A DNA stretch of 5,960 nucleotides from Bacteroidota bacterium (GTDB taxonomy: Bacteria; Bacteroidota; Bacteroidia; Chitinophagales; UBA2359): positions 1 to 5,960 of the forward strand of contig JAHDGT010000303.1 of assembly GCA_020631675.1 (NCBI GenBank), written 5' to 3'. Of this stretch, positions 5,036-5,960 are shown piece after piece. The stretch's first letter is position 1. The number at the start of each line of letters is the position of its first letter. The notes below the pieces were generated by a model. It saw only the letters and a list, made by a program, of their open reading frames with translations. It was not told the origin of the DNA and did not search any database. Both the position numbers and the translations under genes were made by a program.

Positions 5036-5896
5036 ATGAGTTCAACAAGATTAGCCCCTTCGGAATTGATCATCAACCCAGATGGATCGATATATCATTT
5101 ACACCTTAAACCAGAAGATATCGCCAGAACGATCATTACTGTTGGAGACCCTGAGCGGGTAAAGATGGTCAGTCAGTATTTTGATGAAATTCATGTAAAG
5201 AAAAGCAAGAGGGAGTTTCATACACATACGGGCAGAATAGGGAACACGCCCATTAGCGTGATCTCAACAGGAATAGGGACGGACAATATTGACATCGTTT
5301 TCAATGAGTTGGACGCTTTGGTGAATATCGATTTTGACCAGCGAGAAATCAAAGCGGAACATACTGCACTTAACTTCATAAGAATAGGTACATCCGGCGC
5401 GCTACAAGCGGATATTCCGGTTGACAGTTTTGTTGTATCGGACTTTGGAGTAGGATTTGACGGTTTGATGCATTTTTACCAATTCCAGCCCAATGAAAAA
5501 GAAGCAAAGATCGAACAGGCTTTAAAAGGATTGAATTTGCGTATCCCAGCCTATGTCGCACAAGGGAGTACGGCTTTAAAAGAAAAACTGGCGGCAGATT
5601 TCATCGCTGGCATCACAACAACTTGCACCGGCTTCTATGCCCCACAAGGAAGGGCATTGCGCTTAAATCCTAGGTACAGGAATTTATTGGATGACATCAA
5701 AAATAGCTCTACGACGATGGGCAGATTCACCAATTTTGAAATGGAGACAGCGGGTATTTATGGTATGAGTCGCCTATTGGGACATCAAGCCATATCACTG
5801 AATGCGATACTAGCGAACAGGGTAAAAGGGACTTTTAGTGCTCAACCAAAAGTCGTTGTAAAAAAACTAATTGAACAGACTTTAGAGCGTGTATAG
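5036..5896 (+). CDS. Nucleoside phosphorylase, uridine phosphorylase-like (PNP_UDP_1 family)
   Basis: The protein has 286 residues and is cytoplasmic. The family splits a (deoxy)nucleoside with phosphate into base and (deoxy)ribose-1-phosphate. Seen in order are VGDPERVKMV (36-45, GDP phosphate-site motif), STGIGTDNIDI (77-87), RIGTSGALQ (116-124) with the phosphate-binding Arg116 and Thr119 equivalents, TGFYAPQGR (198-206), NFEMET (233-238) with the ribose-binding glutamate in the position of E. coli Udp NYEMES, and LANR (259-262). In E. coli Udp the uracil is held by Gln and Arg of FYPGQER; here Q204 and R206 keep that QxR spacing, which favours uridine or a related pyrimidine nucleoside over purines. 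The N-terminus (ELIINPDGSIYHLHLKPEDI, 10-29) is the extended form I associate with Bacteroidota homologues. The start ATG follows the preceding stop codon by 5 bases, with AAGAA just upstream as a weak, close ribosome site. Cotranscription with the glycosyltransferase is likely, but no shared pathway is evident. I see no strong terminator in the remaining 64 bases. Confidence 0.9.
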   Translation: MSSTRLAPSELIINPDGSIYHLHLKPEDIARTIITVGDPERVKMVSQYFDEIHVKKSKREFHTHTGRIGNTPISVISTGIGTDNIDIVFNELDALVNIDFDQREIKAEHTALNFIRIGTSGALQADIPVDSFVVSDFGVGFDGLMHFYQFQPNEKEAKIEQALKGLNLRIPAYVAQGSTALKEKLAADFIAGITTTCTGFYAPQGRALRLNPRYRNLLDDIKNSSTTMGRFTNFEMETAGIYGMSRLLGHQAISLNAILANRVKGTFSAQPKVVVKKLIEQTLERV

Positions 5897-5960
5897 GTTT
5901 TTAAATTCGGTCTGCAAAAGGTGCTTTTCAGCCCACTTTTCGCAAAAAATAAGTCTTAAT

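Noticed and set aside
5376..5561. Minus-strand frame of 61 codons within the phosphorylase gene
   Set aside because: It overlaps conserved phosphorylase motifs on the other strand and has no features of its own.
5916..5928. AAAAG-GTG-CTTTT hairpin after the phosphorylase gene as a terminator
   Set aside because: The stem is only five pairs, mostly A:T, with no T-run after it.

Overview
The window reads as chromosomal DNA of a low-GC member of the Bacteroidota. The order is less certain, though something near the Saprospiria or Cytophagia would fit. Four things point this way: a short secreted protein ending in a type IX-secretion-like C-terminal domain, start sites that mostly lack Shine-Dalgarno sequences, a glycosyltransferase and a uridine phosphorylase-like enzyme of types I associate with this phylum, and long A/T-flanked hairpin terminators. 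This placement is an inference from protein character, not from a database search.

Layout, left to right. Bases 1-92 are the last 29 codons of a glutamate dehydrogenase-type gene (+), followed by a strong bidirectional hairpin terminator (121-155). Then on the minus strand lies a 572-residue single-pass membrane protein (172-1890): a protein-kinase fold whose catalytic motifs are degraded, an acidic linker, one membrane helix and a six-cysteine C-terminal part. A 335-base intergenic stretch and a second perfect hairpin terminator (2226-2261) separate it from a minus-strand gene for a 172-residue secreted protein (2285-2803). A 250-base stretch without a recognisable gene leads to a compact 162-bp non-autonomous transposable element (3062-3223). 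It has 15-bp inverted ends starting GTAAC and an exact 8-bp target duplication, which is the signature of the IS66 family, and it was inserted directly at the stop codon of a minus-strand GNAT acetyltransferase gene (3231-3674). A divergent intergenic region holds a striking 40-nt two-part palindrome (3777-3816). Two plus-strand genes follow, 5 bases apart and probably one transcript: a GT-B glycosyltransferase (3846-5030) and a uridine phosphorylase-like nucleoside phosphorylase (5036-5896).

The genes do not form one obvious pathway. Glutamate dehydrogenase, acetyltransferase, glycosyltransferase and nucleoside phosphorylase are ordinary housekeeping or envelope functions. The two observations best worth following are the membrane pseudokinase, whose likely job is binding or signalling rather than phosphotransfer, and the intact IS66-type miniature element. 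I did not find convincing evidence for a multi-gene novel system.
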